Made by a program: the position numbers and the translations under genes. Of a stretch of DNA of 64,000 nt, positions 20,324 through 31,400 are shown piece by piece; within the stretch, counting starts at the first letter, position 1, and every line of letters starts with the position of its first letter. Location of the stretch: NCBI GenBank assembly GCA_963854835.1, contig OY978527.1, positions 27,669,529 through 27,733,528 of the forward strand, written 5' to 3'. The notes beneath the pieces are model-generated. The model ran no database searches and had not been told where the DNA came from. It saw nothing but the letters and a program-made list of their open reading frames with translations. This DNA comes from Megamerina dolium (taxonomy: Eukaryota; Arthropoda; Insecta; Diptera; Megamerinidae).

Positions 20324-23078
20324 CCCCTATGCGCGAATTGATCGTAAGTAACAAAAAGAACATTTTACGAGAGAAGGTTTTTCCTACTTTTCTTTATATC
20401 GGATTGGACAATCAAGGTCACATTTTTACAGTAAGTCATTAAAACCAATTGATATTTTGGGAAAAAATTTAATTTTTGACACTTACGATCATTTTAACCA
20501 CAGTAGGTCGACTAAAAATAGGTACTTACGATCAAAATGAAAAACAGAAATTGTTCCAAACAAACTGAATTTTTGTTGAAAAATGATTACAAGTATGCAA
20601 TTTAACGACTTACATATATTAAAATGTAAACAAATACTTTTCAAAGTAAACTTAAAATGTAAGGTATAAAACGACTTAATTAATTATACTTAATTAAACG
20701 AATCGTCTTCATCTGTTTCATCCAACGTATCTTTATTTTTTGATGAATGAGATAATCGAAGGTACTCATTATGGTATTTCGGCGGAATGCTGTTTTTAAG
20801 ACAAAGATTTCTTAAATCATTATATTTAATTTCAGAAATACTTAAATTAGAATTGTATTAAACAGTGGATTTCTCAGTTGGTAGAACCTGAATTGTTTTT
20901 ACTTTGCTGTTTTCAAAATATCCATACTGACGTGTAATAGACGGGTTTTTCTTTTCAAATGAAGTAATGCGCAGCTTGCTCAAATTTAACTTAAGTTTGT
21001 TAGGCAATAATACCTCAGCAAATGATTTCCAGTTTTTAAAATCCGAGTTTTGCATTAAAATGCACTGGTAACCAAAAGGCTTTGTTCTGGCATTTCTAAT
21101 TATTGTACTCCATTCACTGGGCCCCCAAATAGTACGATTTCAAATGAACGATTCAATTGTACTGTGTATGGAATCCACAGGCATCATTGTGTGACCCGGC
21201 AATAAATAAGTGATTTTTATTTTTATAATAAAAGTCGAGCCATTTAAAAAATATGCTAGCATGGCCAACATAGCCTTGTTCCGATTTTGGCCTGCGCAAC
21301 TGTCACAATACAAACTAATTTCAGTTGCCGTTTCCCTTTTTTTCTAATATAAGAAGGAATTTGTACATAGCAGAACAAATTTTATTACTCCCTCTTTTAG
21401 CATCACTCTCGCCCCACAAAAAACAAAATCCATTCTGGGTACCATTCTCATACACACTTAAATTGTAATACGCATATTTTCGAGAGTAGAAGAGTGTCAC
21501 ACTATTGCTATAAGGTGTGTTCAAAACTTTTTGAAGGTCAAAACTAGCACATATAAACTGTTGTTGTTTCTTACTTTTAGTTTGGTCTTTAAGGAAGATT
21601 TCCTTACTTTTGTCTTTATCTTGAATGTGCATTTTAAAATCATGTTTATTAGTATAAATTTCTTTTTCTTCCTTATCTAAATATTTAACATTTTCACACC
21701 TTGTGCACTTATCTTTTTTAGGTAAATGAAACCCTATATGAAAATCTTTGTTGAAAATGTTTCGAAAAATCCATAAAGATACAACAGAACTGCTAAGATT
21801 CTGTTCTTGTAAATACTGGGTGTAACATCTATACAGTGTGGGTACATTTTGAAAATCCTTAGGAAGATACACCTTATTACTCTTACTGCGACAGTAATGG
21901 GATGGAACAGCTGGCAACTGTTCAATGTAAGATTTGACTAATTCTATTTTACTTTCAGGAGTTTTAATAGCGGGTGCTGATTTTGGTCTAATGCCCTTCG
22001 TATTTGTGGATGAATTTTCTTTTTCAAAAATATGTCTCAACACCATTTGAGAAATGTTTAATGTTTTCAAAATGAACTGTTGGCAAACTTTAAAAATTCC
22101 TCCACAATAAGGCAACATGTATTCGAAACTCCGTTGTCGTTAAAAGCACTCATCACCTTTTGTTTTTGTCGTCCTTTTTTTAACATTTTTAGCGTTTATA
22201 CATGAAACAAGCCAAGCCTTTCTTCTTATATTTGACATTCCCCAATAATGGTCATTAATATGCTTTCGGTCAGATTCACTAAGTTTGTTCCGACAATCAT
22301 TTCCACATATTGATTTTAAGCAGGGATTTGGTTGAACTACTTTCCTGATTCATTAGCGTAAACTTTTGTTTGTTTTTCTTTTTTGTATCCACGTTTCCCA
22401 ACACAGGTTTCTTCCTCATATCGGAGTACGCTACTGGAGGAACAGCTATCTGAGTCACTGTAAGCGACAAGAGATGTTTTTTTAGCCTAAAATAAAATCG
22501 ACGCTCTTAGAAGACCATTTAGGAGGTACAAAAATTTAATTAAATAGGGCAAACTTTTCATATTTAACGCACAAAATTAAAAACAGTACAAACTAATACA
22601 CATAAACATTTTTTTATTGTTAACTTACTACCGATTGAATGATATAAGCGATCACTATTGGCTATAATTTGAATTATCACTCAGACTGGTATTCTAAAAC
22701 TTATACTCAAATCAATACTTTGCAAAGTCAATAGATAAAATGTAACAAAAATAACAAGTTCAAAGCGTACTAGCGAAGAATAACGGAATAGACGACACTG
22801 TTTGTAGCCCTGCATTTACACGGGCCAATTCGAGAGAAGCCAATTGAGAATACGCGTTAGTTGTCAAAAACAGAAATATTGTCTCTCTTGCTTAGAGGTC
22901 CAGCCAATTATAAGGCCAATACACTTTTAAGCAGTCGCCGTTAGTGTCGTTTCGTGTAAATGACCGGAATGTACTCTGGAAAATTTAAAATTTCTACATG
23001 TTTTTATAAGTACATATTACCAACAATATAAGTCAATTTTGCAAATTTGGTCACTTAAGATCATTTCGCTCATAGGGG
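20324..23078 (-). mobile_element. DNA transposon with TCGA duplication, tentatively Sola-like
   Basis: 2755 bp with imperfect terminal inverted repeats of about 32 bp (CCCCTATGCGCGAATTGATC at the left; CCCCTATGAGCGAAATGATC at the right, reverse strand). It is flanked by TCGA (20320-20323, 23079-23082). The motif ACTTACGATC recurs inside the left end near 20481 and 20522, as well as in the TIR, like transposase-binding sites. It encodes a transposase-like protein on the minus strand. The 4-bp duplication and the protein's C-rich start and 'SHYCR' region recall Sola superfamily elements, but this assignment is from memory. Confidence 0.75.
20690..22335 (-). pseudogene. Transposase-like protein of the TCGA-duplicating element
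   Basis: Pieces in order: 22190-22335 encodes a Cys-containing start (CGNDCRNKL, then DHYWGMSNIRRKAWL). 21321-22118 (265 aa) encodes VPSHYCRSKSNKVYLP, HIGFHLPKKDKCTRCENV (a possible zinc ligand pair) and LFYSRKYAYYNLSVYE. Past a one-base indel in an A7 run near 21340 follows CDSCAGQNRNK, a conserved Asp-containing motif. 20858-21055 and on to 20690 encode the tail, interrupted by an in-frame TAA at 20858-20860. The protein type is common in insect and cnidarian genomes as multi-copy 'uncharacterised' genes. Function as transposase is inferred from the TIRs and target duplication around it. Confidence 0.65.
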
Positions 23079-23082
23079 TCGA

Positions 23083-23617
23083 TTTCATTGTCGTTGTTTG
23101 TTTTCTCGTTTCTATTTACTACTTCGTTGTCATCTTCGTCGTCATTGTTGTTGTTTCTAATATTTTCATTGTTTCCATTGTTGTTTGCTAAATCGAACAT
23201 CATATTTTGGAGAGTTGACGATTTCACCACCTTCACCCCTTCTCCATCGTTTAACATTGTTAATTTGACACCACTCTCACTGCATGTGTGATTTTTGCTG
23301 CACGCTGCCTCTGCTTCACATTCACTCTCCGCCTCTGTGGACGGTTGCTGCTGCTGCTGTTCCTTTGTAGCGTCGTTGTTTGAGCTGCCCGGTGCAGAAG
23401 TAACGGTTTTACCAAAGTCATCGGAATTTGAGGAATGTAATACATCATCTTTACGTTGCGTCGCCTTATCAAACTTTAACACACAATTGTTGAGAACCTC
23501 AGATGGCACACTATTCAACCTTGCAACCAATGTTGCCTTAGTACCGCTTGATGATAAATTTAATTCTTCGCAATATAGTTTTAACTGTTGCAAAGTATGA
23601 TCCTCAGCAAATATCAT
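23083..23617 (-). pseudogene. gag: S2 Gag N terminus with SAP domain
   Basis: Start ATG at 23615-23617, about 45 bp inside the 5' LTR. Residues about 7-40 form a SAP motif (TLQQLKLYCEELNLSSSG then LVARL). A long acidic, low-complexity linker follows (Gln run, Glu/Ala-rich, then Asn/Asp-rich). The apparent ORF continues to 23051 only because it runs into the transposon's inverted repeat. No match to S1 beyond the SAP motif and general layout, so the two Gags are divergent. Confidence 0.85.
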
Positions 23618-23662
23618 TTTGTTTTATTTCTTAAGGCGCGTTCGACCACTTCTGAAAATTGA

Positions 23663-23793
23663 TAGCACTCGTTCTCTGGTTGGCACAAGACTGACTGTTC
23701 TCTTTATTCGTTTCTTTATTGCTTACAATTCAAACATGGTATATGGAGTTGCCAGAACATTAATAAAAGTTCTAGGTTTGTTGTTAACTTTAG
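23663..23793 (-). repeat. 5' LTR of S2
   Basis: Partner of 18640-18770 with two mismatches. Its outer end passes into (GT)n and then (TA)n repeats. Confidence 0.85.
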
Positions 23794-23836
23794 TGTGTGT
23801 GTGTGTATGTATATATATATGTACGTATATATATAC

Positions 23837-23903
<67 letters not shown>
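23793..23903. repeat. (GT)n and (AT)n microsatellite, tract 3
   Basis: A (GT)7 run followed by about 95 bp of mainly TA repeats, directly outside the S2 5' LTR. With tract 2 it brackets S2. Confidence 0.95.
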
Positions 23904-23904
<1 letters not shown>

Positions 23905-24051
23905 GGTGGAGTTATGTGTGTTTTTTTTAATGTCATTATTTTCTTCTGTGTTTGAACTCTCGTACACATCTTCGACATACCGGCACAATACGTGCGACGT
24001 AGATATTAAAAGTGTACTGAGTGATAATTCGTTAAATGTATATGGCCGTGC

Positions 24052-24270
24052 ACTTGAAACAATTCCTATATTAAAGAAATTGTGTACATATTGTGGAGTG
24101 TCCATTTTCAATAAAATGAGTTAAAAGCTAGTTAATTTTATTAATAAATACTTTATATATACTTGAAACAATTCCTGTATTAAAGAAATTGTGTATATAT
24201 TGTGGAGTGTCCATATTCAATAAAGTGATTTAAAAGTTAGTTAATTTTATGAATAAATACTTTATATATA
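24052..24270. repeat. Tandem duplication, 109-bp period
   Basis: Two adjacent copies (24052-24160 and 24161-24270) beginning 'acttgaaacaattcct' and differing at about 8 positions. Each contains an AATAAA-like element. Confidence 0.9.
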
Positions 24271-24348
24271 TACGAATTGCAAGTCTTAGTTGCTAGTACT
24301 CCAACATTTAGAGATAATATTTTATTATTTATTTAAATATAATATAGC

Positions 24349-24800
24349 CGCATTCTTTTGCACGAGAGTTGCAAAAGAACTGCATGCAAAGCAACAACAA
24401 AAATAAGCGACATCATCTATTTTAACCGAGTTCAATTGAAGTTGCTTATATTTTAATCTACCTAAGTTATGGTGTTGGAAAGTAAAAAAACAGCACTATT
24501 GTGAATAGACTACTGGAATGTGGTTGGGAAATTTCAATAACACGTCAAATTATTGTAAATATAAACAAAAATAACCAAAATACAGCAAATGCAAATAAAA
24601 ATTTATTTTAAATTAACGAATATATTTACCACAGATTCCGCAGAATTGTCATTTTTTGTTTTTATTTCGTTTATAATTTTCACGAACAACCATATATACC
24701 ACCAGCGTTGCTAAGTAACTAAAGGGAAATTATGTTCAAGTAAAAGGGAAATTAAATGCGAGTTGGTGTTCTTTTGCAACTCGGTTACAAAAGAAAGCGG
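24349..24800. mobile_element. MITE-like element with inverted ends
   Basis: 24349-24380 (CCGCATTCTTTTGCACGAGA and on) is an imperfect inverted copy of 24768-24800. Each end is itself nearly palindromic (TTCTTTTGCA...TGCAAAAGAA). TATAATATA sequence flanks both ends, possibly part of the repeat or of a duplication. No coding capacity. Superfamily not assignable. Confidence 0.6.
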
Positions 24801-24984
24801 ATTATATTATAATATATCTAAATGGTGATTACTAGTTGTTAGCCTGACAACTCGATATAATTTTATATATTACATCCAAGACAATAACTTTATTGTTATA
24901 TTTAGATTTAAAGACCGTTAGTATTCGAAATGTAAATGATAAATTTATAAAATGTAATGATATTATGGAATGATATTATACTGC

Positions 24985-25450
24985 CTAACATACATTTCGA
25001 TCTGAAAAGATCTTTCGTATTGTATTGATTATATTATATTTTTTCATTGTCGGCTGTAGTAAAACACCGGTTTCATAAAGCCCTTCGTATGTCAAAAATA
25101 CTGTATACGGTTTGCTTTTTTCATCTAGTGGTATTTGATAATACCCCGATGTCATGTCTAGCAGGGTGAAATATCGTTGCAATAGTTGCTCTTCCACGAT
25201 CGGCATTGGATACTGCTTTTTGATGGCTACAGCGTTGAGTTCACGATAATCTACACACATGCGATTTTCTCCGTTTCCTTTTTTCACTAAAAGGGCATGA
25301 TGCGGTATGAACAGACCTGCTTACTCTAATGATTCCGTTTGCTTGAAGTTTTCCGAGGATTTCGGATAAGATGAACCTTTCGCTGAATAGTACCTGGTAC
25401 CGCTTACCTATGATTGGTCTCTCTATGGTTACTTCTACGTTCATATTCAT
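24985..25450 (-). pseudogene. pol: G4 reverse transcriptase fragment
   Basis: Two overlapping frames (25241-25450 and 24985-25287) carry the N-terminal RT: KLQANGIIRVS, ENRMCVDYRELN, LLDMTSGYYQIPL. After YEGLYE the similarity ends at about 25070, before the catalytic YxDD box, so G4 is truncated there. A frameshift lies near 25280. Element G4 continues upstream with protease and gag. Confidence 0.85.
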
Positions 25451-25537
25451 GGTTTTACATCTTCCTAGCCCGTTGACATCTTCTGCAAAACATTCTTTAT
25501 AATTATTAATTAATGATATAATACCTTGCTGTTCTTG

Positions 25538-25900
25538 TTAGTCCAATTGCTGGCCGGTGCTAAACAGCTCATTTGTCCATAAATGCATCCTCATTATTCC
25601 TGATTCAACAACCATTCGATAGTTTTCCTGGCAAAGTACGTCTCTGCCCAATAAAACGCTGGCTGGCGATAAATCATCTGGAACGATGTAGAAGTTTACC
25701 AATATTTCCTTTACATCAAGCATAACCATTGCTTGAACCATTTCCTTTGACTCGACAATCTTATCTCCAAATCCTCTTAGCGGCTTCACACTTAGTGTTC
25801 GAGATGTTGTTCTTTGTGTTGATTCTTGTAATAACGAACAGTCACTGCCTGTATCGACGAAGGCTTGAACATTTTGCCCATCTAACGTTATCTGTTTCAT
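25538..25900 (-). pseudogene. pol: G4 protease
   Basis: 120 aa with the aspartic protease motif AFVDTGSDCSLL at residues 13-24 and the typical second-half motif SVLLGRDVL near residue 85. It is separated from gag by about 130 bp containing a stop-broken stretch with Cys-coding sequence (zinc-knuckle remains near 25960-26060). Confidence 0.85.
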
Positions 25901-26034
25901 AAGAGGTGGTGCTGTTACGTCAGGTGCTGCTTCATTGTCAATTTTCGCTACCGTCGTTATCTTTTTACACCCTTCGGCTTAATGACCGATTTTATTACAT
26001 TTAGCCGCGGACACCTTGCTGCAATATGCCCCAT

Positions 26035-26500
26035 TTAATTGCAATTGAAGCACTTGGGTCCACGGTTCTCTTTCGTTTCATTGTGTTCATTCACCGTAGT
26101 ACTTATACCCGTGCTACTGCTTGCCTGATGTATTGTGGTTAAGTTGTTCAACGACGTAAGTAACTCTGTACATGTTACAATATTCTTGGCCAACAAGGTT
26201 CTGGTTAAATTTCCATCGTTCAAACCATTTATGATATAAGAGTTGATTGAGCGATCGTCTAGCTTTCCTCGTCGACCCATGGTTAACATCAGTAATAATA
26301 TTCTACGTAACTTTCGCTTCTTTTTCGCTTTCTTGCAGTCATTTCCTTGTGTATCTCGGATGCATTTAACGTAGTGGAAAAATCTCTTCTACATGCGTCA
26401 ACAAATTCTCCCCACGTTTGGAAGACTTGTTGGGCATCCATCCACAGCTTTGCAATCCCGACTAATTTATGATCATATCTTCGCTCCACTCATACGCACG
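26035..26500 (-). pseudogene. gag: G4 gag, 3' part
   Basis: 26289-26489 (LVGIAKLWMDAQQVFQTWGEFVDACRRDF) and 26035-26289 (SYIINGLNDGNLTRTLL, ending KCFNCN, the first half of a zinc knuckle). This is a gypsy-type capsid with a CCHC nucleocapsid. The two frames are shifted at 26289. At 26500 the gene is interrupted by the LTR of ERV-B; the missing 5' part lies at 34332-34619 on the other side. Confidence 0.9.
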
Positions 26501-26815
26501 AGTTATATAGCTTTTGCTATATTTCCCAAAAAAATAAAACGAATTTTATCTTTCTGGATTGAAGTTGAGTTTATTACTGATTTTCTTTTAGTTACTTACA
26601 ATACTTTATAATAATAAGTTGCACATTAGACATTTTATAAAATTGTACATTAAGCATTTTACTTATACGGAAATTGGGTAAGTTAATTCTTTGTATTATT
26701 TAAGTTTATGCTAACGTAGTGTCTAGACGGAATACAACATAAATATATATATACGTACATTGGTAATGGTGTCGTTGATATTAATACATACATACATTTG
26801 TAAATGTGTCAACGA
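26501..26815 (-). repeat. 3' LTR of ERV-B
   Basis: 315 bp, starting 'agttatatagcttttgc' and ending 'gtgtcaacga'. It differs from 33956-34270 at two positions (atctttc/atcattc and tttagtt/ttttgtt). The env stop codon lies inside it. Confidence 0.95.
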
Positions 26816-28399
26816 CACATGAAGTGACGGCCAAAGGGGCTTAGGACAATTTGTTGTCGGAACTTCATTAATTTTTTGATCAAGTGAATATGTTATTGTC
26901 ATTGGTTTTCTTTTTATCATTGCAATTGCCAGTATTATGACAAGTATCGTTATCGACCCGAAGGCTGAGTATGTAACTTTTTCATGAACTTCTGTATTTG
27001 TCTGTAGATTTTCAATTATTCTTTTATCTTGGAATCTGTATTCATTCAATTTTGGGAGTGTTATTTCATCTTTATTAGAAAGAGTTGTAATATTATTGTC
27101 GATGCTGGGTGGCATTTCGATAAAATTGCCATTATCCCAATAGATATTGTTTTCGCTGTTGTACCATATGTTATTGATTTCGACTTTACAGTTGATGAAT
27201 TGAATTAAAGTTGTGCTGTTAATTATATGTTGTTTGGTCACATTGTTGCATATGGTAGTTATCTGTTGCATTAGAGGGTTAATGACGATAAGATAGTTAG
27301 GTTCTGGATGTATGATATCAATTTTCTGTCCTATATCTCGTAAATGGCAGGAGGCAGTTTCGTTTTTATTTACTATGTTTCTAATACAATTTGTGTTCAT
27401 ATTATATTCTGTTGCATGGATATTCTTACAATAAAATTGATTCTCTATAGTTTTACATTTTTCTTTATAAAATATCAAATTATTTTCATTTATTAATGCG
27501 TATTTTTCGCTTATAATTTCCAAAGTTTTATTTATTGGTGTTGGGACAATATGATATAATGTAAATACATTGTTTGATATTATTGGAATTTGTATGTTAA
27601 ATATAATATTAGTATTGTTGTAGTAGGCGTTTAATTCTAGAAGTTCAAATATGTGTTCAGAGGAGAGTATATTTATCGTGTTATTTAATGTGTTATGGAT
27701 TTGCATTAGTTCTGTATGATCTAATATTAATTTAGGAATAATATTTAATTTAGATAGTACTATTGCTTCGGCGATATTGTTAAGGTGTTGTGTAAGTATG
27801 TCTATGTTGTAGTTTATCCGATTTAGTTGTTGAATTTGTGTTATTGTGTTAATTGTAGGGTTTAGTGAATTACGGGTTTGATCTTGAAAGTTTTTTATGG
27901 ACTCTGTAATGATATTTTGTTCTTTGTTTATGTGATTTGTTATGTTTTCAAATCTCTTTATCATATTGGTATTGAGGATTAGTTGCTGGTTTAGTGTTGT
28001 ATTAATTTGTCCGTTTTTCGTTAATAAATATTCAATTTCCCTATTTAGTTTCTCTGCATCGTCGTAATCCATATTTCCAGTTATGAATTTTATCGTTGAA
28101 CCCAGTGCATTTATCAGTCCTCTTTTCCGTCTATTTCTTGGGGTTAATAGGTTAAGTTTCGTATTTAGTTCTTTTAATTTTAATTTTGTCGTTCCCAAGG
28201 CGGTTTTAGCGAATTGTGTGGTTTCAAAATGCGTTATAGTTTTCTCTATTTCTCTTATATTCTCAGTGTAGGACTCGAGGTTAATTATATGTATAAGGTG
28301 CTTATAGTCTGTTATTGTTTTACCAGTTCCCAATTTCAATGGTATGATATCCTGTGTAGGGGAAACATCTACAATTTTTACATCGGCCTGTGCCAGCAT
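26723..28399 (-). CDS. env: Errantivirus envelope glycoprotein (ERV-B env)
   Basis: An intact 558-codon frame. Insect errantivirus Env is a class I-like membrane fusion protein related to baculovirus F proteins. Visible: ectodomain start with IIPLKLGTG, a polybasic furin-type site RNRRKRG at about residues 101-107, a hydrophobic/Gly-containing fusion-peptide-like stretch after it, coiled-coil-rich region, more than a dozen N-x-S/T sites, and one transmembrane segment (SITILVIILAIAMI) near residues 480-495. A splice acceptor-like TTCTTTTAG ends at 28404, five bases before the ATG, fitting expression from a spliced mRNA whose first exon may add the signal peptide. The last 31 codons lie in the 3' LTR. 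Confidence 0.93.
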   Translation of the reverse strand: MLAQADVKIVDVSPTQDIIPLKLGTGKTITDYKHLIHIINLESYTENIREIEKTITHFETTQFAKTALGTTKLKLKELNTKLNLLTPRNRRKRGLINALGSTIKFITGNMDYDDAEKLNREIEYLLTKNGQINTTLNQQLILNTNMIKRFENITNHINKEQNIITESIKNFQDQTRNSLNPTINTITQIQQLNRINYNIDILTQHLNNIAEAIVLSKLNIIPKLILDHTELMQIHNTLNNTINILSSEHIFELLELNAYYNNTNIIFNIQIPIISNNVFTLYHIVPTPINKTLEIISEKYALINENNLIFYKEKCKTIENQFYCKNIHATEYNMNTNCIRNIVNKNETASCHLRDIGQKIDIIHPEPNYLIVINPLMQQITTICNNVTKQHIINSTTLIQFINCKVEINNIWYNSENNIYWDNGNFIEMPPSIDNNITTLSNKDEITLPKLNEYRFQDKRIIENLQTNTEVHEKVTYSAFGSITILVIILAIAMIKRKPMTITYSLDQKINEVPTTNCPKPLWPSLHVSLTHLQMYVCININDTITNVRIYIFMLYSV

Positions 28400-28403
28400 G
28401 AAT

Positions 28404-28413
28404 CTAAAAGAAG
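28404..28413 (-). promoter_or_regulatory. Probable env splice acceptor of ERV-B
   Basis: Minus strand CTTCTTTTAG immediately before ATTCATG. A pyrimidine tract plus AG directly upstream of the env start matches the spliced env mRNA known for gypsy-type elements. The donor was not located. Confidence 0.55.
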
Positions 28414-28420
28414 AGTGAGT

Positions 28421-31400
28421 TTAAGTTTTATGTTTCTTTTTTATTTTAGATTTATGAAGTTTTTGGTTATCTAGTGTTAAAAGTGTCACTCTATTATTTC
28501 GTTTAACTACTCTTTTTGAAAATCTGGGGGTCAATTTGTTTCTCTTACATTCTTTTCTATAAATGTTATCATTTTCCATAAGGATTTCGGGCTCTTCCCT
28601 ATTTTGGTTTAACCGTTCGATGCGTTTATCTGTGTCATGTGTCAGTTTTTCTTTAATCAGTTCATGTAAATTGTTTTGGAAATCTTTTAGTTGTTGTAAG
28701 TACTCATGTTGTGTATTATATTTTAAATCTTTTTCAAATGCGGGTGTTCTCCCATAGAACAATTCAAATGGTGTTAACTTTGTCGCTGTGTGTATTGAGT
28801 TATTATATGTCATAATTACTTCGAAAAGTATTTCATCATGATCTAATGGTATTTCCGAATCTTTATATTTCTCCACAATTATTCTATAAGTTTCCGTTAT
28901 CGTTGAATGGAGTCTTTCTACTGGAGAGTTACCAGTACTTTGTTGAAATGATGTGTAGTGAATATTAATTTTGTTAATCTTGCAGAAGTCTTTTATGATA
29001 CTCGCATTGAACTCTGATCCTTGATCACAAATAATTTTTTTAGGAATGCCGTGTAGGCTTATGTAATGCTTAATGCTTTTTAAAATTGAAATGCTATTTC
29101 TAGATTCTAACGGGTATGCCGATCCGAATCTGGAGAATTTGTCGATAAGGGTGAGAATATTTCGCTTATTAATACAATATATGTCAATGTGAACAATATC
29201 TAATGGTTTTGTCGGTATTTCCGGGGTTTCAAATTTGGGTTTTGGAGGTCTTCTGTCATATTTCAGAGTTTGGCATATATTACAATGATTAATACATTTT
29301 GTTATCTTCTCTTTCATATAAGGGAAAAAATATTCACGTTTCAAATGTTCAAATGTTTCCTGTATACCTCTATGATTGTGGTCCGTGTGGTAATCGTTTA
29401 CAAGTTTATCCTGATCGTCGGTATTTCGGATATCTTGTAATAAGATTTTACAACGTATAAGTTTAAAAAGTTTACTATTTGCAAAAAATTTAGAATATGT
29501 GCTTTGAACAATTTTGAAAGTGTCGTCGTCTGTCATTATCGCAGAAAGCTTATTGGGAGCAAGGTAACGTTTAAAGATATCAGTCATTATAGTTTCATTA
29601 TATTCCGGTCTACGTATTATTTTCCTTATTTTGTTCTTAAACACGGTCTCAAGTGTTAGAGGAGAACCTTCGTTTTTCACCTGTAAGATAATCTGGATGT
29701 TAAATCCGTTTATTGCCTTTTCCGAAATTGGGATACCATCGTCGTTATTTTCCTCTGCAGAGTGAATTGTCGTTCCCGCTGTACCTTGAATTGAGTCATT
29801 GTCAACTGTATTAATGTTAACTTCTTCGATACTTGGAGCTTTGCTATCGTCGATTCTAATGCGGCTTAAAGCGTCTGCATTTGTATTAAGTGTGCCTTTT
29901 TTGTAAAGAATTTCGTAATCAAATTCTTCTAACTTTAACCTCCAGCGTACTAATTTTGAATTTGGCTCTTTAAGGCTCATAATCCAAGTGAGCGGCCTGT
30001 GATCGGTTACTATTTTAAATTTATGTCCGAATAAGTAGGGCCTGAAATATTTTGTTGCCCAAACAATGGCTAACAATTCTTTCTCTATTGTCGAGTAGTT
30101 TATTTCACTGCTCGTCAGTGTCCTACTGGCATAACATATCGGCTTATCACTTCCGATTGGACCCTGTGAAAGAATTGCTCCTATAGCAAAGTCGCTCGCA
30201 TCAGTAGTTAAGATAAAAGGTTTTGAGAAGTCTGGGTACTGAAGTAACGGGTCATTGATCAATAGATTCTTGCATATTTCGAATGTTTTCCGATATCTGT
30301 CATTTGAAATAATTTTCTTTCCTTTTTTTAAACATTCGGTTAAGGGTTTTGTTAACTTCGAAAAATCCTGTATAAATTTTCGATAATAGCCTAATAGTCC
30401 TAAAAATGATTTGATCTCTTTTTGTGTTTCTGGAATAGGAAATTTCTTTATTGCGTGAATCTTTTCAGGATTTGGCTTTATTCCCTCGGTGGAAACAATG
30501 TGTCCTAAAAACGCACATTCCTTATGTAGGAACTCTGATTTATCCAACTGGATTTTTAAATTTGATTCTCTTAGCCTTTCGAAAACTTTCTTTAAATTTA
30601 ACATATGTTCTTGCAACGAGGTGGAGTAGATAATTATGTCGTCTAAATATACAAGACAAACCGTACCTATTAAGTCTTTCAACACATTGTCCATTATTCT
30701 CTGGAAGGTAGACGGAGCGTTTTTAAGGCCGAATGGCATTCTAACAAATTCAAAGTGACCGCCATCTACAGAAAATGCAGTTTTTCCCACATGCTCGGGG
30801 TGCATTTCTATTTGGTGAAAACCACTGGCAAGATCTAATGTTGTGAAATACATACTCCTGCCTAATTTGTCTAATATATCTGTGATATTGGGTATGGGGT
30901 ATTTGTCGCAAATTGTTTTCTCATTCAACTTACGATAATCTATAACTAATCTCCATTTTTGTACATTACTAGCATCCTTCTTCTTCGGTACTATCCATAC
31001 AGGAGCACTCCAAGGTGAAAAACTTGGTTTTATAATGCCCTGTTGTAGCATTTTGTCTATTTGTTTCCGTACCTCCTCTTTGTGGACGTAGGGGTACCTA
31101 TAGGACTTTGTGAAGATAGGGATATCATCGGTGGTTTTAATCCGATGTTTAATTTGGTTAGAAAAACTAAGAGGATTTCCCTCTTTGAAAAATATGTCAT
31201 CAAAGTCCTTACAAATTTTAGTTAAAGCTTTTTTCTCTTCGTTATTTAAATGATCCGTTCTCAGAAATTTTGTTATATTATCCTCATGCTGGGATGTGGC
31301 TGAATCTAATGTGAAGTTATTAACTTCAATAAAATTTTGGTTTTCATATGGATTAGTTTTCATAGGCTGTTCGATACAAATTACTTTCTCTTGGTCTGAT

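Larger units (their letters stand above)
23904..24984. other. Non-coding stretch with repeats
   Basis: No supported gene. It holds the tandem duplication 24052-24270 and the inverted-repeat element 24349-24800. The rest is AT-rich sequence without recognisable features. Confidence 0.5.
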
